Positions 46,576 to 56,203 of a stretch of 64,000 bases of DNA are shown one piece after another. The translations under genes were made by a program, and so were the position numbers. The stretch is from Ignavibacteriales bacterium (GTDB taxonomy: Bacteria > Bacteroidota > Ignavibacteria > Ignavibacteriales > Melioribacteraceae), in assembly GCA_026390775.1 (NCBI GenBank), contig JAPLFF010000003.1, forward strand, positions 248,001 to 312,000, read 5' to 3'. Position 1 is the first letter of the stretch, and every line of letters starts with the position of its first letter. The notes under the pieces were generated by a model. The model saw only the letters and a program-made list of their open reading frames with translations, was not told the DNA's origin and searched no databases.

Positions 46576-46992
46576 ATGGATAGAAAAGAATTTTTAGTAA
46601 CACTTGGTAAAGGAGCAGCAGTTGCCGGATTAGCTTACTGTGTTGGTTGTGCTGCCAACGGTAATGATGTTCCAACAGCACCATCCAACGTAGATATGAC
46701 ACTTGATCTCAGTCAATCGGCTAATAGTGCCCTAAACAATGTAGGCGGTTCAATTGTGAATAATGGCATTATTATAGGTCGTATCGGTGCATCATCATTC
46801 GTAGCTGTTTCTTCCGCGTGTACACATCAGGGAACAACAATACAATTCCAGTTGAACAATAACAGATTCTATTGCAATAACCATGGATCAACTTTTGCAT
46901 TAGATGGAAGTGTTACTTTAGGACCGGCCACCCAGTCTCTTGCAAAATATAATACAACTTTTAGCGGGAATAGTTTGAGGATTTACAGCTAA
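46576..46992 (+). CDS. Exported Rieske [2Fe-2S] protein
   Basis: A 138-residue small Rieske protein. The cluster ligands are C82 and H84 (CTHQG) and C100 and H103 (CNNHG). The N-terminus MDRKEFLVTLGKGAAVAG is an RK-type export leader, similar to the leader of the SOD here, followed by a Cys-rich YCVGC stretch that may be lipidated. It would carry single electrons at the outer face of the membrane. It is the third gene of a run with a four-helix membrane protein and YceI. No cytochrome bc1 gene is nearby. Confidence 0.9.
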   Translation: MDRKEFLVTLGKGAAVAGLAYCVGCAANGNDVPTAPSNVDMTLDLSQSANSALNNVGGSIVNNGIIIGRIGASSFVAVSSACTHQGTTIQFQLNNNRFYCNNHGSTFALDGSVTLGPATQSLAKYNTTFSGNSLRIYS

Positions 46993-47015
46993 GATCTCCC
47001 TGTTATAAAACAAAA

Positions 47016-47037
47016 AAAGCCAACTCACGTTGGCTTT
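47016..47037 (-). terminator. Terminator shared by the nuo operon and the Rieske run
   Basis: AAAGCCAAC and GTTGGCTTT form a nine-base perfect stem with a four-base loop. On the minus strand it is followed by a long T run, so it is chiefly the nuo terminator. Confidence 0.88.
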
Positions 47038-47065
47038 AGTAAATTTATTTTATTGAATCGTGATT

Positions 47066-48571
47066 TTACATACCTAGGATTACCAAACAACTCTTTGCCG
47101 CATCTACCAAAGGCGAAAAGTAAATTCCAAAAACAAGAATTGCTGCAACTAATACTGAAACAAGAATTGTATTTGGAAGTGATGTGATAATAGTTAGAGT
47201 TTCTTTTTCAGGTTTGGTTAAGAACATATGTTTAAGAACGCGTATATAGTAATAAAGAGAAACAACCGAATTTAATAAAGCTATTACTGCAACGGCAATC
47301 ATTTTTGCATCTACAAGCGCAATGAACAAATATAATTTACCGATAAATCCCGCAGTTGGCGGAAGCCCGGTTAACGAAACTAAAAATATTGCAAGCGATA
47401 CGCCAAGAAAAGGTGATGTAATTCCAAGACCATTATAATCATGAATATCTTCCGATCCGATCTTGTTGGCAATCAACATCACAACCAAAAACGCACCGAG
47501 GTTCATTATCAAATAAACAGAGAAGTAAATTAAGATTGCGAGCAATCCTTGATTTGATAGAACAACTAAACCGAGAAGTAGGTATCCTGCATGAGCGATA
47601 GAAGAGTACGCAAGCATTCTCTTCATATTGTTTTGCCAGAGAGCAGAGAAGTTACCAAGAGTCATAGAAAGGATTGAAATTGCGATAAGCAAAGTTTTCC
47701 AATCAAAGACATTGATCAATTGCCACATACCGTTTGCATCGGCATAAGAAACAAAAGTTGTTCTTATAAATCTTATAAGAAGAGCAAATCCTGCGGCTTT
47801 ACTTGCAACAGATAAAAACGCGGTAATTGTTATCGGAGCTCCTTCATAAACATCGGGTGTCCAAAAGTGAAATGGTGCAGAAGAAATTTTGTATCCAATG
47901 CCGGCAAAAATTAAAAGACATGCAAATGCGAGTGTAAAAAGATTGATATGCGGATTTTGAATCAGCGAATTAATTATATAAAGATTTGTACTACCGGTTA
48001 ATCCATAAATTAAAGAAATACCGAAAAGCATTAACCCGGATGATATTGCACCGTATAATAAATACTTCAATGCTGCTTCGCTGTTTCTCTCTCTTAATTT
48101 TGTAAATCCGGAAAGCACATAAGATGAGAGCGACATTAATTCCATTGAAAGATAGATCAGGATAAGATCTGAAGCAGAAATCATGAAGAACATTCCTAAA
48201 ACCATACCGAAGATCAAAGCATAATATTCACCGATTCTATCTTTGATCTTAATAATTTCTTCCGAGCCAAATGAGAAGAAAATAATAAAGATAGTTGCGA
48301 CGACTACAATCACCTTGAAGAAAACGCCGAAAGAATCTACCGCAACCATGCCATACGTATATAATGCTGGCTGGAATGCAAATCCTTTTTCTCCGAATTG
48401 ATTTAATACAAAGTAACCGGTAATTAAAATACCGGCGAGAGCAACGTAAGGGATAATTTTTTTGTCTTTATGAAAAATCAAATCGGTAAGAACCAGTACA
48501 AGCAAAACAACAGAGAGAACAATTTCCGGTATTATTAAACTAAGTGAATGATATAGATTTGTATTTGCCAT
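47066..48571 (-). CDS. nuoN: Complex I subunit N
   Basis: A 501-residue antiporter-like subunit with about 14 helices, the most distal-type proton channel in the NuoL/M/N series nearest NuoK. It carries the family segment EPRTIALAYS-like block here read as KRMLAYSSIAHAGYLL and a mid-chain lysine region SSAPFHFWTPDVYEGAP. It is the last gene of the operon and is separated from nuoM by a repeat-filled 164-base spacer. Confidence 0.95.
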   Translation of the reverse strand: MANTNLYHSLSLIIPEIVLSVVLLVLVLTDLIFHKDKKIIPYVALAGILITGYFVLNQFGEKGFAFQPALYTYGMVAVDSFGVFFKVIVVVATIFIIFFSFGSEEIIKIKDRIGEYYALIFGMVLGMFFMISASDLILIYLSMELMSLSSYVLSGFTKLRERNSEAALKYLLYGAISSGLMLFGISLIYGLTGSTNLYIINSLIQNPHINLFTLAFACLLIFAGIGYKISSAPFHFWTPDVYEGAPITITAFLSVASKAAGFALLIRFIRTTFVSYADANGMWQLINVFDWKTLLIAISILSMTLGNFSALWQNNMKRMLAYSSIAHAGYLLLGLVVLSNQGLLAILIYFSVYLIMNLGAFLVVMLIANKIGSEDIHDYNGLGITSPFLGVSLAIFLVSLTGLPPTAGFIGKLYLFIALVDAKMIAVAVIALLNSVVSLYYYIRVLKHMFLTKPEKETLTIITSLPNTILVSVLVAAILVFGIYFSPLVDAAKSCLVILGM

Positions 48572-48600
48572 CAGTAAATTAAAATTCCGCTATTGGTGAA

Positions 48601-48729
48601 TTAATAGCTCCGTCTTTTAAGACGGAGATTAAATTTGACCACCCCCTTTAATTCCCCCTCCTTATTAAGGAGGGGGATATAGGGGAGGTTAAATAATTTT
48701 TCCCACGACATAAATGTCGGGGCTATTAA
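48601..48729. repeat. Composite palindromic element between nuoM and nuoN
   Basis: Outer arms TTAATAGC (48601-48608) and GCTATTAA (48722-48729) enclose a hairpin CTCCGTCTT/AAGACGGAG (48608-48627), a family-B-type palindrome CCCCCTCCTTA/TAAGGAGGGGG (48654-48676) and a CGACAT/ATGTCG hairpin (48706-48719). It occupies most of a spacer within an operon. Confidence 0.75.
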
Positions 48730-48735
48730 AAAATA

Positions 48736-50313
48736 TTAAAGAGCATTCGTTACAAAATTTACTAGAGAATTTACAGATGAATTCATAATGTCCAGCATTC
48801 CCGAAGGATAAACTCCTAAGAAAATAATAATTATAGTAAGAGGAATGAACATAGCATATTCTCGTTTGTCTAAATCTTTAAGTGTTGCCCATTTTTCATT
48901 TAGCGGACCGAAGAAAATTCTTTGAAGAGTCCACAACATATAGCCTGCACCAAGAAGAATTCCAAGAGTGGAAATTAATGTGAGAACTCTAATTGCACTA
49001 ACACCAAATGCACCGATGAATACAAGCGCTTCAGAAACAAATCCGCTCAAGCTTGGTAAACCGATTGCAGCAAAGAAAGCAACAGTAACAAATCCAGTGT
49101 AGATCGGCATTTGAGTAGCAAGTCCGCCAAAATCATTTAATCCTCTTGTATGAGCTCGATCGTAAACAACTCCGACAATCAAGAAGAGCATTGCAGTAAT
49201 TGTTCCGTGATTGAACATTTGGAATATTGCACCGTTAATTCCGATAGTTGTAAGCGATGCCATTCCAAGTAGAACGTAACCCATGTGAGAAATAGATGAG
49301 TAAGCAATTAATTTTTTGAAATCTTTTTGTGCAAGTGCAACAAGTGCACCGTAAACTATATTTATCATTCCAAAGAGAGCAATGTACCACATCAACTGTC
49401 GCGTAATATCAGGAAAGATTGGATAGCTGACTCTCAAAATTCCATAAGTACCCATCTTTAAAAGAACGCCGGCAAGAATAACAGAGATTGGTGTTGGTGC
49501 TTCAACGTGTGCATCAGGTAACCATGTATGGAACGGGAACATTGGAATTTTAATTGCAAAGCCGGCAAACAATGCGATGTATGCAATTAATCTTAAGTTG
49601 TTTGGATTCAATGCAGATAAAATTCCATCTGCCGAGTAATTAGCCGGGTTCATTAAAGCAAGTAAACTGAATGTATGAACTTTACTTCCGTCTAACATTA
49701 ATTCTGTTGCGCTGAAGTATAATCCAATCATAACTAAAAGAATGAACACACTTCCAAACAATGTATAAATGAAAAACTTTATAGCGGCATATTCTTTTCT
49801 TGGTCCGCCCCAAATACCGATTAAGAAATACATCGGCAGCAACATCAATTCCCAGAAAATGTAGAATAGGAAAAAATCGAGAGAGACAAAAACGCCCATC
49901 ATTCCGGCATCAAGAAGAAGGAAAAGTGCAAAATATCCTTTAACAGATTTTTCAATTGTCCATGATGAAATAGCAGCGATAAATGAAATGAGCGCAGTCA
50001 AGAGAACCATCGGCATACTCAATCCATCAATTCCCAAGAAGTAATCTACCTTAACATTACCGATCCATGAAATTCCGCTGATATTTATCCATCTAAATTT
50101 TTCTATGAATTGAAATGACTTTTCTTCATAAATACCTGCGGCTGAGTAATTATAATGTGCAAGAAGAATTACTGCTAATACAACTTGTAGTGCAGTAATA
50201 CCAAGCGTCAAGTATTTTATTGATTTGGGCTGTTCTTTTTTCATGAATAAGATTAAGAACATTCCCAGCACAGGAAGAAAAGTAATTAACGAAAGTATCG
50301 GAAATCCAATCAT
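48736..50313 (-). CDS. nuoM: Complex I subunit M
   Basis: A 525-residue antiporter-type subunit. The proton-path block PMFPFHTWLPDAHVEAPTPISVILAG (near residue 250) with its conserved lysine and histidine, and LIAYSSISHMGYVLLG, are typical of NuoM. It lies between NuoL and NuoN in the membrane arm. A ribosome site AGGTTAG lies before the ATG. The spacer to nuoL (116 bases) is mostly an inverted repeat. Confidence 0.96.
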   Translation of the reverse strand: MIGFPILSLITFLPVLGMFLILFMKKEQPKSIKYLTLGITALQVVLAVILLAHYNYSAAGIYEEKSFQFIEKFRWINISGISWIGNVKVDYFLGIDGLSMPMVLLTALISFIAAISSWTIEKSVKGYFALFLLLDAGMMGVFVSLDFFLFYIFWELMLLPMYFLIGIWGGPRKEYAAIKFFIYTLFGSVFILLVMIGLYFSATELMLDGSKVHTFSLLALMNPANYSADGILSALNPNNLRLIAYIALFAGFAIKIPMFPFHTWLPDAHVEAPTPISVILAGVLLKMGTYGILRVSYPIFPDITRQLMWYIALFGMINIVYGALVALAQKDFKKLIAYSSISHMGYVLLGMASLTTIGINGAIFQMFNHGTITAMLFLIVGVVYDRAHTRGLNDFGGLATQMPIYTGFVTVAFFAAIGLPSLSGFVSEALVFIGAFGVSAIRVLTLISTLGILLGAGYMLWTLQRIFFGPLNEKWATLKDLDKREYAMFIPLTIIIIFLGVYPSGMLDIMNSSVNSLVNFVTNAL

Positions 50314-50345
50314 ACAACTAACCTATATTTTTTAATTTTGTAATT

Positions 50346-50421
50346 GTCATTCTGAGAAGTGAAACGACGAAGAATCTCTAAATCAATTAATTAGGAGATC
50401 CTTCGCTCCGCTCAGGATGAC
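50346..50421. repeat. Inverted repeat between nuoL and nuoM (family C)
   Basis: GTCATTCTGAG (50346-50356) and CTCAGGATGAC (50411-50421) are complementary except for one position, and inner GAAGAATCTC/GAGATCCTTC blocks extend the pairing. The right half resembles the half-element at 52905-52931 (20 of 27 positions by eye). Confidence 0.75.
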
Positions 50422-50429
50422 GTAAAACG

Positions 50430-52523
50430 TCAAAACGGTTTAAAGAACATCAATAAAATAATTATTGCAAAAATTACAAAGACAATGTATGTCTGAACTT
50501 TTCCGGTTTGCAATCTTCGGAAAGATAATCCTACAAAACCGCTGAAGAAAGCTGTAAAGTTTACAAAACCATCTACAACAAATGTGTCGAACAAACCGCT
50601 CATCTTAGAAACGAATCTTGTTACAGTTGCAGATCCGTTCACAATTCCATCAACAACTTTGTTATCGAACCATGCAAGGATTGAACTGAAACTTAATGTA
50701 CCTGCAATTGCCGTCATATCGTAAAGTTCATCAAGGAACCATTTGTTCAAAGAGAAATTGTAGAGAGGTTTAAGCTTCTCTGCAAGTTTATCGGCATTAA
50801 GTTTTTTCCATTGGTAGAACATGAATGCAAGTAATATTCCTAATCCAGCTACTGCAAGAGATAAAAACATAGCAGGGTAATGCGCCCAGTGCATTGTTTC
50901 TGTATATTCAATGGAATGAGTTACTTCTCCGTGTATTTCAGCTTTTGCTTCTTCAGTGCTTGGTTTCATAAAGTCGAAACGAGTTGTAATCGGTACAACC
51001 TGCGCAGGAGTTTTAATCCAATTCTTTATTACCCAACCGTCTGCAGCACCAATTGGATTTGGTGTGTACCAAATAAAAATTGAAAGTGCCGCGAGAACAA
51101 CAAGCGGAGCCGTCATAACAAAAGGTGATTCATGTGCATGATCGAACTTGTGCTGATCCCTTGGTTCTCCATGGAATGTTAATATTACCAAACGGAACAT
51201 ATAGAACGCAGTTAATCCCGCAACTGCAAATCCTATGAATGGTATGAGCCAGTGTCCGGTAAGTTTACCGAATGCTAAAGTGCCGGCGAGAATTCCGTCT
51301 TTACTTAAGAAACCTGAGAAGAGTGGAATTCCGGAGATTGCCAAAGTAGAAATTAAAAATGTGTAATAAGTAACCGGCATTTTCTTTCTCAATCCGCCCA
51401 AGTTGCGTATATCTTGTTCATGATGCATTGAATGAATAACAGATCCGGAACCTAAAAATAGACATGCTTTGAAAAATGCGTGAGTAATAAGATGAAAGAA
51501 TGCAAATGCATAAGCACCGACTCCAAGAGACATAACCATATAACCTAATTGCGAAACCGTTGAGTAAGCTAAAACTTTTTTAATATCATTCTGCGTGAGA
51601 GCAATTGTAGCAGCGACTAGAGATGTAAATGCACCTACTACTGCAATGACTAACATTGCATCAGCAGTAAGCATAACAAAAATTCTAACAACTAGATAAA
51701 CACCAGCAGCAACCATTGTAGCGGCGTGGATTAATGCACTAACCGGAGTTGGACCTTCCATAGCATCAGGTAACCAAACATGAAGAGGGAACTGAGCAGA
51801 TTTACCAACGGCTCCCATAAAAATCAAAATACCGGCGGCTGTTAACCATGCATTACTTCCAAAAGGAATATTTCCTGCTGCAATCTGTTGATATATAACA
51901 TCGAATGTAAATGTTTTGTATTGAGTAAAAAGAATAAGTATACCGGCAAACATTCCGATATCGCCGATACGGTTTACAATAAATGCTTTCTTAGCAGCAT
52001 CGGAAGCGGATTTTTTCTCAAACCAAAAACCAATTAATAAGTATGAAGAGAGACCAACTAATTCCCAGAAGATGTACATCATTAACAAATTGTGTGTAAG
52101 AACTATCCCAAGCATAGAGAAAGTAAAAATTCCGAGATAAGCAAAGTAACGTGTGTAAAGTTTATCACCACGCATGTATTCAATAGAGAAAACATGAACA
52201 AGAAAACTGATAAGATTTACTACTAAGAGCATCAGTACTGTTATGTTGTCAATCTTGAACCCGAGTTCTATATTAATTGCACCAGGTGATGGAGCGTTGC
52301 CCATTGTTATCCAAGTGAATGCAGCAACTATATCTTTTGTATTGTAAAACGAAAGTTTTGCATAAGCAGCAATTATTGATAGAAGTAATGCAATCCCAAG
52401 AATCGCAACTTCGAACAGATATAATTTTGGAATTCTTTTACCAAAGAAAACAACAATAGTAAATCCAAGTAAAGGAAGAAAAAGAATAACAATGGAAATA
52501 TTGATTAGTAAACTTTCGCTCAT
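50430..52523 (-). CDS. nuoL: Complex I subunit L
   Basis: A 697-residue antiporter-type subunit, the largest of the membrane arm. Landmarks are WELVGLSSYLLIGFWF near 150, GKSAQFPLHVWLPDAMEGPTPVSALIHAATMVAAGVYL near 240, and a long C-terminal lateral segment with a final helix, as in NuoL. Its start lies three bases after the nuoK stop. Its histidine-rich mid-C linker is usual for the family. Confidence 0.97.
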   Translation of the reverse strand: MSESLLINISIVILFLPLLGFTIVVFFGKRIPKLYLFEVAILGIALLLSIIAAYAKLSFYNTKDIVAAFTWITMGNAPSPGAINIELGFKIDNITVLMLLVVNLISFLVHVFSIEYMRGDKLYTRYFAYLGIFTFSMLGIVLTHNLLMMYIFWELVGLSSYLLIGFWFEKKSASDAAKKAFIVNRIGDIGMFAGILILFTQYKTFTFDVIYQQIAAGNIPFGSNAWLTAAGILIFMGAVGKSAQFPLHVWLPDAMEGPTPVSALIHAATMVAAGVYLVVRIFVMLTADAMLVIAVVGAFTSLVAATIALTQNDIKKVLAYSTVSQLGYMVMSLGVGAYAFAFFHLITHAFFKACLFLGSGSVIHSMHHEQDIRNLGGLRKKMPVTYYTFLISTLAISGIPLFSGFLSKDGILAGTLAFGKLTGHWLIPFIGFAVAGLTAFYMFRLVILTFHGEPRDQHKFDHAHESPFVMTAPLVVLAALSIFIWYTPNPIGAADGWVIKNWIKTPAQVVPITTRFDFMKPSTEEAKAEIHGEVTHSIEYTETMHWAHYPAMFLSLAVAGLGILLAFMFYQWKKLNADKLAEKLKPLYNFSLNKWFLDELYDMTAIAGTLSFSSILAWFDNKVVDGIVNGSATVTRFVSKMSGLFDTFVVDGFVNFTAFFSGFVGLSFRRLQTGKVQTYIVFVIFAIIILLMFFKPF

Positions 52524-52526
52524 AGC

Positions 52527-52838
52527 CTATTCTTTTAAGTGATCTATTTCGTCAACATTAACGTTTGAAAAAGTTTTATATATATTTAAAACTATAGCAA
52601 GTGCTATTGCTGCCTCTGCTGCTGCAAGGACAATTACGAACAGAGCAATAACTTGTCCGCCTAAACCGAAATTACCATACTTAGAAAAAGCTATGAAATT
52701 GATATTAGCGGAATTAAGTACAAGTTCTATTCCCATTAAAACCATCACAGCATTTTTTCGGGTTACTATTCCATAAATGCCGAGAGAGAACAAAATTGCA
52801 CTGACAATCAAAAAATGTGTTAATCCTACTTGTAACAA
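52527..52838 (-). CDS. nuoK: Complex I subunit K
   Basis: A 103-residue three-helix subunit that probably starts with TTG at 52838 (AGGAG seven bases before). The conserved glutamates lie in GIELVLNSANINFIAF and AAAEAAIALAIV. It forms part of the proton path between NuoJ and NuoN. A 100-base spacer with a repeat fragment precedes it. Confidence 0.95.
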   Translation of the reverse strand: MLQVGLTHFLIVSAILFSLGIYGIVTRKNAVMVLMGIELVLNSANINFIAFSKYGNFGLGGQVIALFVIVLAAAEAAIALAIVLNIYKTFSNVNVDEIDHLKE

Positions 52839-52904
52839 CTTATTTCTCCTATTTTATTCTGATCCCGATTATAAGGGAAGAGAATCTCGACTATGTGAAG
52901 GATA

Positions 52905-52931
52905 GAGACTCTTCACTTCGTTCAGAGTGAC
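52905..52931. repeat. Half-copy of the family C repeat between nuoJ and nuoK
   Basis: GAGACTCTTCACTTCG (from 52905) followed by TTCAGAGTGAC aligns with GAGATCCTTCGCTCCG...GGATGAC in the 50346-50421 repeat at 20 of 27 positions. No complete left arm is clear, so it may be a decayed copy. Confidence 0.5.
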
Positions 52932-52938
52932 AAAAAAT

Positions 52939-53436
52939 TTATTCTTTATCTCTTCGTGCTATAGATGCCGCACCAATCAATGCTATAAGCAATAAAATTC
53001 CAAGTAATTCAAAAATCAAAACATAATCTGTTAATAATAAATGACCGATATCTTTAGTTGTAGTTAATGGTATTACTGACGGTTCGGATTTCCATTCAGT
53101 CCAAACCATAACTGCAACAACAGCACCCATAAAAATTCCTGTAGCGATTGCTGCTGGTAACATATGAATGGTACCTGTACGGATCTCAACATTAGTAATT
53201 TTATTAGTAAGCATCACACCGAACAATAACAAAATTAATATACCACCGACGTAAATCAGTATTTGTGAGATTGCAATAAAATCAGCACCAAGTAAAACAT
53301 AAATTCCGGCAACACCAAAAAAAGTAAACAGCAAATAAAAAGCAGAGTGTACGATATTTCTTGTTGTAACTACAAATAAAGCAGATAATAAAGTAATGGC
53401 TGCGAATATGTAAAAGATGATATCGTAAAAATTCAT
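52939..53436 (-). CDS. nuoJ: Complex I subunit J
   Basis: A 165-residue membrane subunit with about five helices. SAFYLLFTFFGVAGIYVLLGADF and the GGILILLLFGVMLTNK segment (helix 3, with the pi-bulge glycines) are typical. It links the quinone end to the antiporter-like subunits. It starts 21 bases after nuoI ends. Confidence 0.94.
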   Translation of the reverse strand: MNFYDIIFYIFAAITLLSALFVVTTRNIVHSAFYLLFTFFGVAGIYVLLGADFIAISQILIYVGGILILLLFGVMLTNKITNVEIRTGTIHMLPAAIATGIFMGAVVAVMVWTEWKSEPSVIPLTTTKDIGHLLLTDYVLIFELLGILLLIALIGAASIARRDKE

Positions 53437-53457
53437 TGAATCAATTCTCTAAAATAT

Positions 53458-54015
53458 TTACTCAGATTTATTTTCAGTTTGTGCTGGTGTTTCCGGTTTT
53501 GGTTTTGCAGCTGCAGCAGCTTTTTCAGTTTGGAATTTTTCATAATTTATTTTTTTCTGTACGGCTTCTTCATCAGTTAATGTTGCAAACTTGTAAAGAA
53601 AATTACTTCTTTCGTATTCAGCAAATTCATAAACGTCCGTCATGTAAATGCATTCGGTTGGACAAGGGAAAACGCATAATTGGCAATAGCAGCATTTTGC
53701 AATATCTATATTAAATTTTGTAACCCAGAGAGCTTTCTTTTTCCCGTTGGAAGTAACACCCAAATCTTCTCCAGGAATACTTTTTACAGTTTCAATTTCG
53801 ATACAACTTACCGGGCAAGCACGTGAACATTGATCACATCCAATACAATCATCCATATTAACGTATAATCTGTTTCGGACTCGTTCCGGCAATTTAACTT
53901 TTACATCGGGATACTGAATAGTAACAGCCGGCGTAAATAAATGTTTGAAGGTAACCTTCATTCCAACGAGAACAGTAAAGATGCCATCATATGTATTTTT
54001 GAAATATTGTTTCAT
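53458..54015 (-). CDS. nuoI: Complex I subunit I, dicluster ferredoxin-like
   Basis: A 185-residue peripheral subunit with two CX2CX2CX3CP motifs (CIGCDQCSRACP near 57 and CCYCQLCVFPCP near 108) binding clusters N6a and N6b. It carries electrons toward NuoB. A C-terminal tail of about 30 residues rich in Ala, Lys and Pro is an addition to the usual length. It begins four bases after nuoH. Confidence 0.95.
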   Translation of the reverse strand: MKQYFKNTYDGIFTVLVGMKVTFKHLFTPAVTIQYPDVKVKLPERVRNRLYVNMDDCIGCDQCSRACPVSCIEIETVKSIPGEDLGVTSNGKKKALWVTKFNIDIAKCCYCQLCVFPCPTECIYMTDVYEFAEYERSNFLYKFATLTDEEAVQKKINYEKFQTEKAAAAAKPKPETPAQTENKSE

Positions 54016-54019
54016 CTAT

Positions 54020-55087
54020 TTATAGTATAGAAATTATTCCAATGATAATTAAGTTTATGAATGCGTAAGGAATTAAATATTTCCAGCAAACGGTCATAAG
54101 TTGATCAACTCGTAATCGGGGAAGTGTCCAACGTAACCACATCTGGATAAATACCAATGTTACTCCTTTTACTATGAACCAGAATCCTTGTTCAAATGGA
54201 ACGAGCCATTGAGCGCCAATCGTATTTCCTAAATAACCAAACGGAGATTGATAACCACCGAAAAATAAAATTGAAATAATTGCACTGACGGCAAACATAT
54301 TACCGTATTCAGCAAGCATGAACATTCCCCATTTCATCCCGCAATATTCGGTAAAATAGCCGGCCACTAATTCTGATTCAGCTTCGGGAATGTCGAATGG
54401 TACTCGATTAACTTCTGCAAGTGTGCTAGTAAAGATGATCAATGCACCTACAATCATAAATGGGATCAATAAAAATTTTGATAAACCGAAAACCGCTCCG
54501 CCGAAAATATTCCAATTCCAAAAAGAAGCTGTTTGCATTTGGCTTATTTTATCTAAGCTTAATGTTCCGGTAAGCATAACCATTGAAAGTACAATCAAAG
54601 CAGTCGGAATTTCATAACTAATAATTTGAGCAGCTGCACGCATTGCACCAAGTAAAGAATATTTATTATTTGCCGACCATCCGGCCATTAATATTCCAGC
54701 TACAACTAAACTGGAAATTGCAAGAACATAAAAAAGTCCTATTTCAACTTCACTACCGAGTAGTTTACTAGAGAAGGGAATAACTGCATATACAGCAAAA
54801 CTTCCGGTGAAGACAAGAACAGGAGCGATATTATAAAGAGTTTTGTCTGCATCCGTTGCAATAATATCTTCTTTCTGCAGCATCTTCATTAAATCTGCAA
54901 CAGTCTGAAGCCAGCCATGCCAACCCGTGCGCATTGGACCTAACCTATCTTGCATATGTGCTGAAACTTTTCTTTCCAACCAAATACCAAAGAGTGCAAA
55001 GACAAGAATTATGGTAAGCGGAACCACTGCAACAAGTAATCCTGCAATTATTTCGTTACCAATCAAGTTGTAAAAGAATTGATACAT
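54020..55087 (-). CDS. nuoH: Complex I subunit H
   Basis: A 355-residue membrane subunit with eight helices that forms the quinone chamber with NuoB and NuoD. RKVSAHMQDRLGPMRTGWHGWLQ near residue 40 and EVNRVPFDIPEAESELVAGYFTEYCGMKW near 225 are the hallmark loops. Its start shares its first base with the nuoD stop. Confidence 0.97.
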   Translation of the reverse strand: MYQFFYNLIGNEIIAGLLVAVVPLTIILVFALFGIWLERKVSAHMQDRLGPMRTGWHGWLQTVADLMKMLQKEDIIATDADKTLYNIAPVLVFTGSFAVYAVIPFSSKLLGSEVEIGLFYVLAISSLVVAGILMAGWSANNKYSLLGAMRAAAQIISYEIPTALIVLSMVMLTGTLSLDKISQMQTASFWNWNIFGGAVFGLSKFLLIPFMIVGALIIFTSTLAEVNRVPFDIPEAESELVAGYFTEYCGMKWGMFMLAEYGNMFAVSAIISILFFGGYQSPFGYLGNTIGAQWLVPFEQGFWFIVKGVTLVFIQMWLRWTLPRLRVDQLMTVCWKYLIPYAFINLIIIGIISIL

Positions 55088-56202
55088 TATCTGTCTATCT
55101 CTCCTAAAACAATATCTAAACTTCCAAGAATTGCAATTACGTCTGCCACTAAATGACCTTTACACAATTCTCCCATGAGTTCAAGATTTACAAATGATGG
55201 TGCGCGAACCTTCACTCTGAATGGATTTAGGTTACCATCGCTAATTATAAAATATCCTAATTCGCCGCGCGGATTTTCTACGCGGGAATAAACTGTGCCC
55301 TTAGGTGGTTTAATTCTTTTAGGAATTGCAGAATGAACATCTCCTTCAGGGATATTATCAATAGCTTGTTCGATAATTCGTAAACTTTGTTCCATCTCTA
55401 GAACTCGAACATAATAACGATCCCAGCAATCACCAACAGTTCCAACTAAACCTTTACCTGTTGGAATCTCAAAATCAAAACGATTATAAATTGAATAAGG
55501 ATCCTCTCTACGAACATCAAATGATAAACCGCTGCCTCGCAATACGGGACCGCTTGCACCAAAATTTATTGCTGTGTCAAGAGGAAGAATACCAACATTT
55601 GCAGTTCGTTCAATAAAAATTTTATTGAATGTTAGAAGATTATTCAACTCAACTATTGTAGGACGGAAATGATTAATGAATTCTTTTGTTTTTCTTATAA
55701 AGTCTGGGTGTATATCATGTGAAAGCCCACCAATCCACATATAATTATATAGCATTCTCGCACCGCAAGTCATTTCAAAGAGACTTAAAATATATTCGCG
55801 ATCACGGAAGAGATAAAGAAAGGGTGTCAGAGCGCCTATGTCTGCACCATTTGTAGCAATTGCAACCAAATGCGATGCAATTCTCTGTAGTTCAGCCATA
55901 ATAACACGAATATACTCTACACGTTCAGGAATTTGAGTACCTAACAATTTTTCTACAGCTATAACGTAGCCAAAATTATTACCCATAGCTGCCAAATAGT
56001 CTAATCTATCTGTATATGGAATTACTTGAGGATAAGTCATCGCTTCAGCGTGTTTTTCAAAACATCTATGTAAATAACCAATATGAGGTTTGACACTTAA
56101 TATTAGTTCGCCTTCAATCTCAAGCTCAAGTCTCAATACACCATGTGTAGATGGGTGTTGTGGACCCATATTAAGAACCATTGTTTCTGTTTTGAATGCC
56201 AT
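55087..56202 (-). CDS. nuoD: Complex I subunit D (49 kDa)
   Basis: A 371-residue subunit separate from NuoC, not fused. MGPQHPSTHGVLR near residue 12 and GYLHRCFEKHAE near 42 contribute quinone-site histidine and tyrosine. The C-terminal end GSLDIVLGEIDR is intact. It starts one base after the nuoC stop. Confidence 0.97.
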   Translation of the reverse strand: MAFKTETMVLNMGPQHPSTHGVLRLELEIEGELILSVKPHIGYLHRCFEKHAEAMTYPQVIPYTDRLDYLAAMGNNFGYVIAVEKLLGTQIPERVEYIRVIMAELQRIASHLVAIATNGADIGALTPFLYLFRDREYILSLFEMTCGARMLYNYMWIGGLSHDIHPDFIRKTKEFINHFRPTIVELNNLLTFNKIFIERTANVGILPLDTAINFGASGPVLRGSGLSFDVRREDPYSIYNRFDFEIPTGKGLVGTVGDCWDRYYVRVLEMEQSLRIIEQAIDNIPEGDVHSAIPKRIKPPKGTVYSRVENPRGELGYFIISDGNLNPFRVKVRAPSFVNLELMGELCKGHLVADVIAILGSLDIVLGEIDR

Positions 56203-56203
56203 A

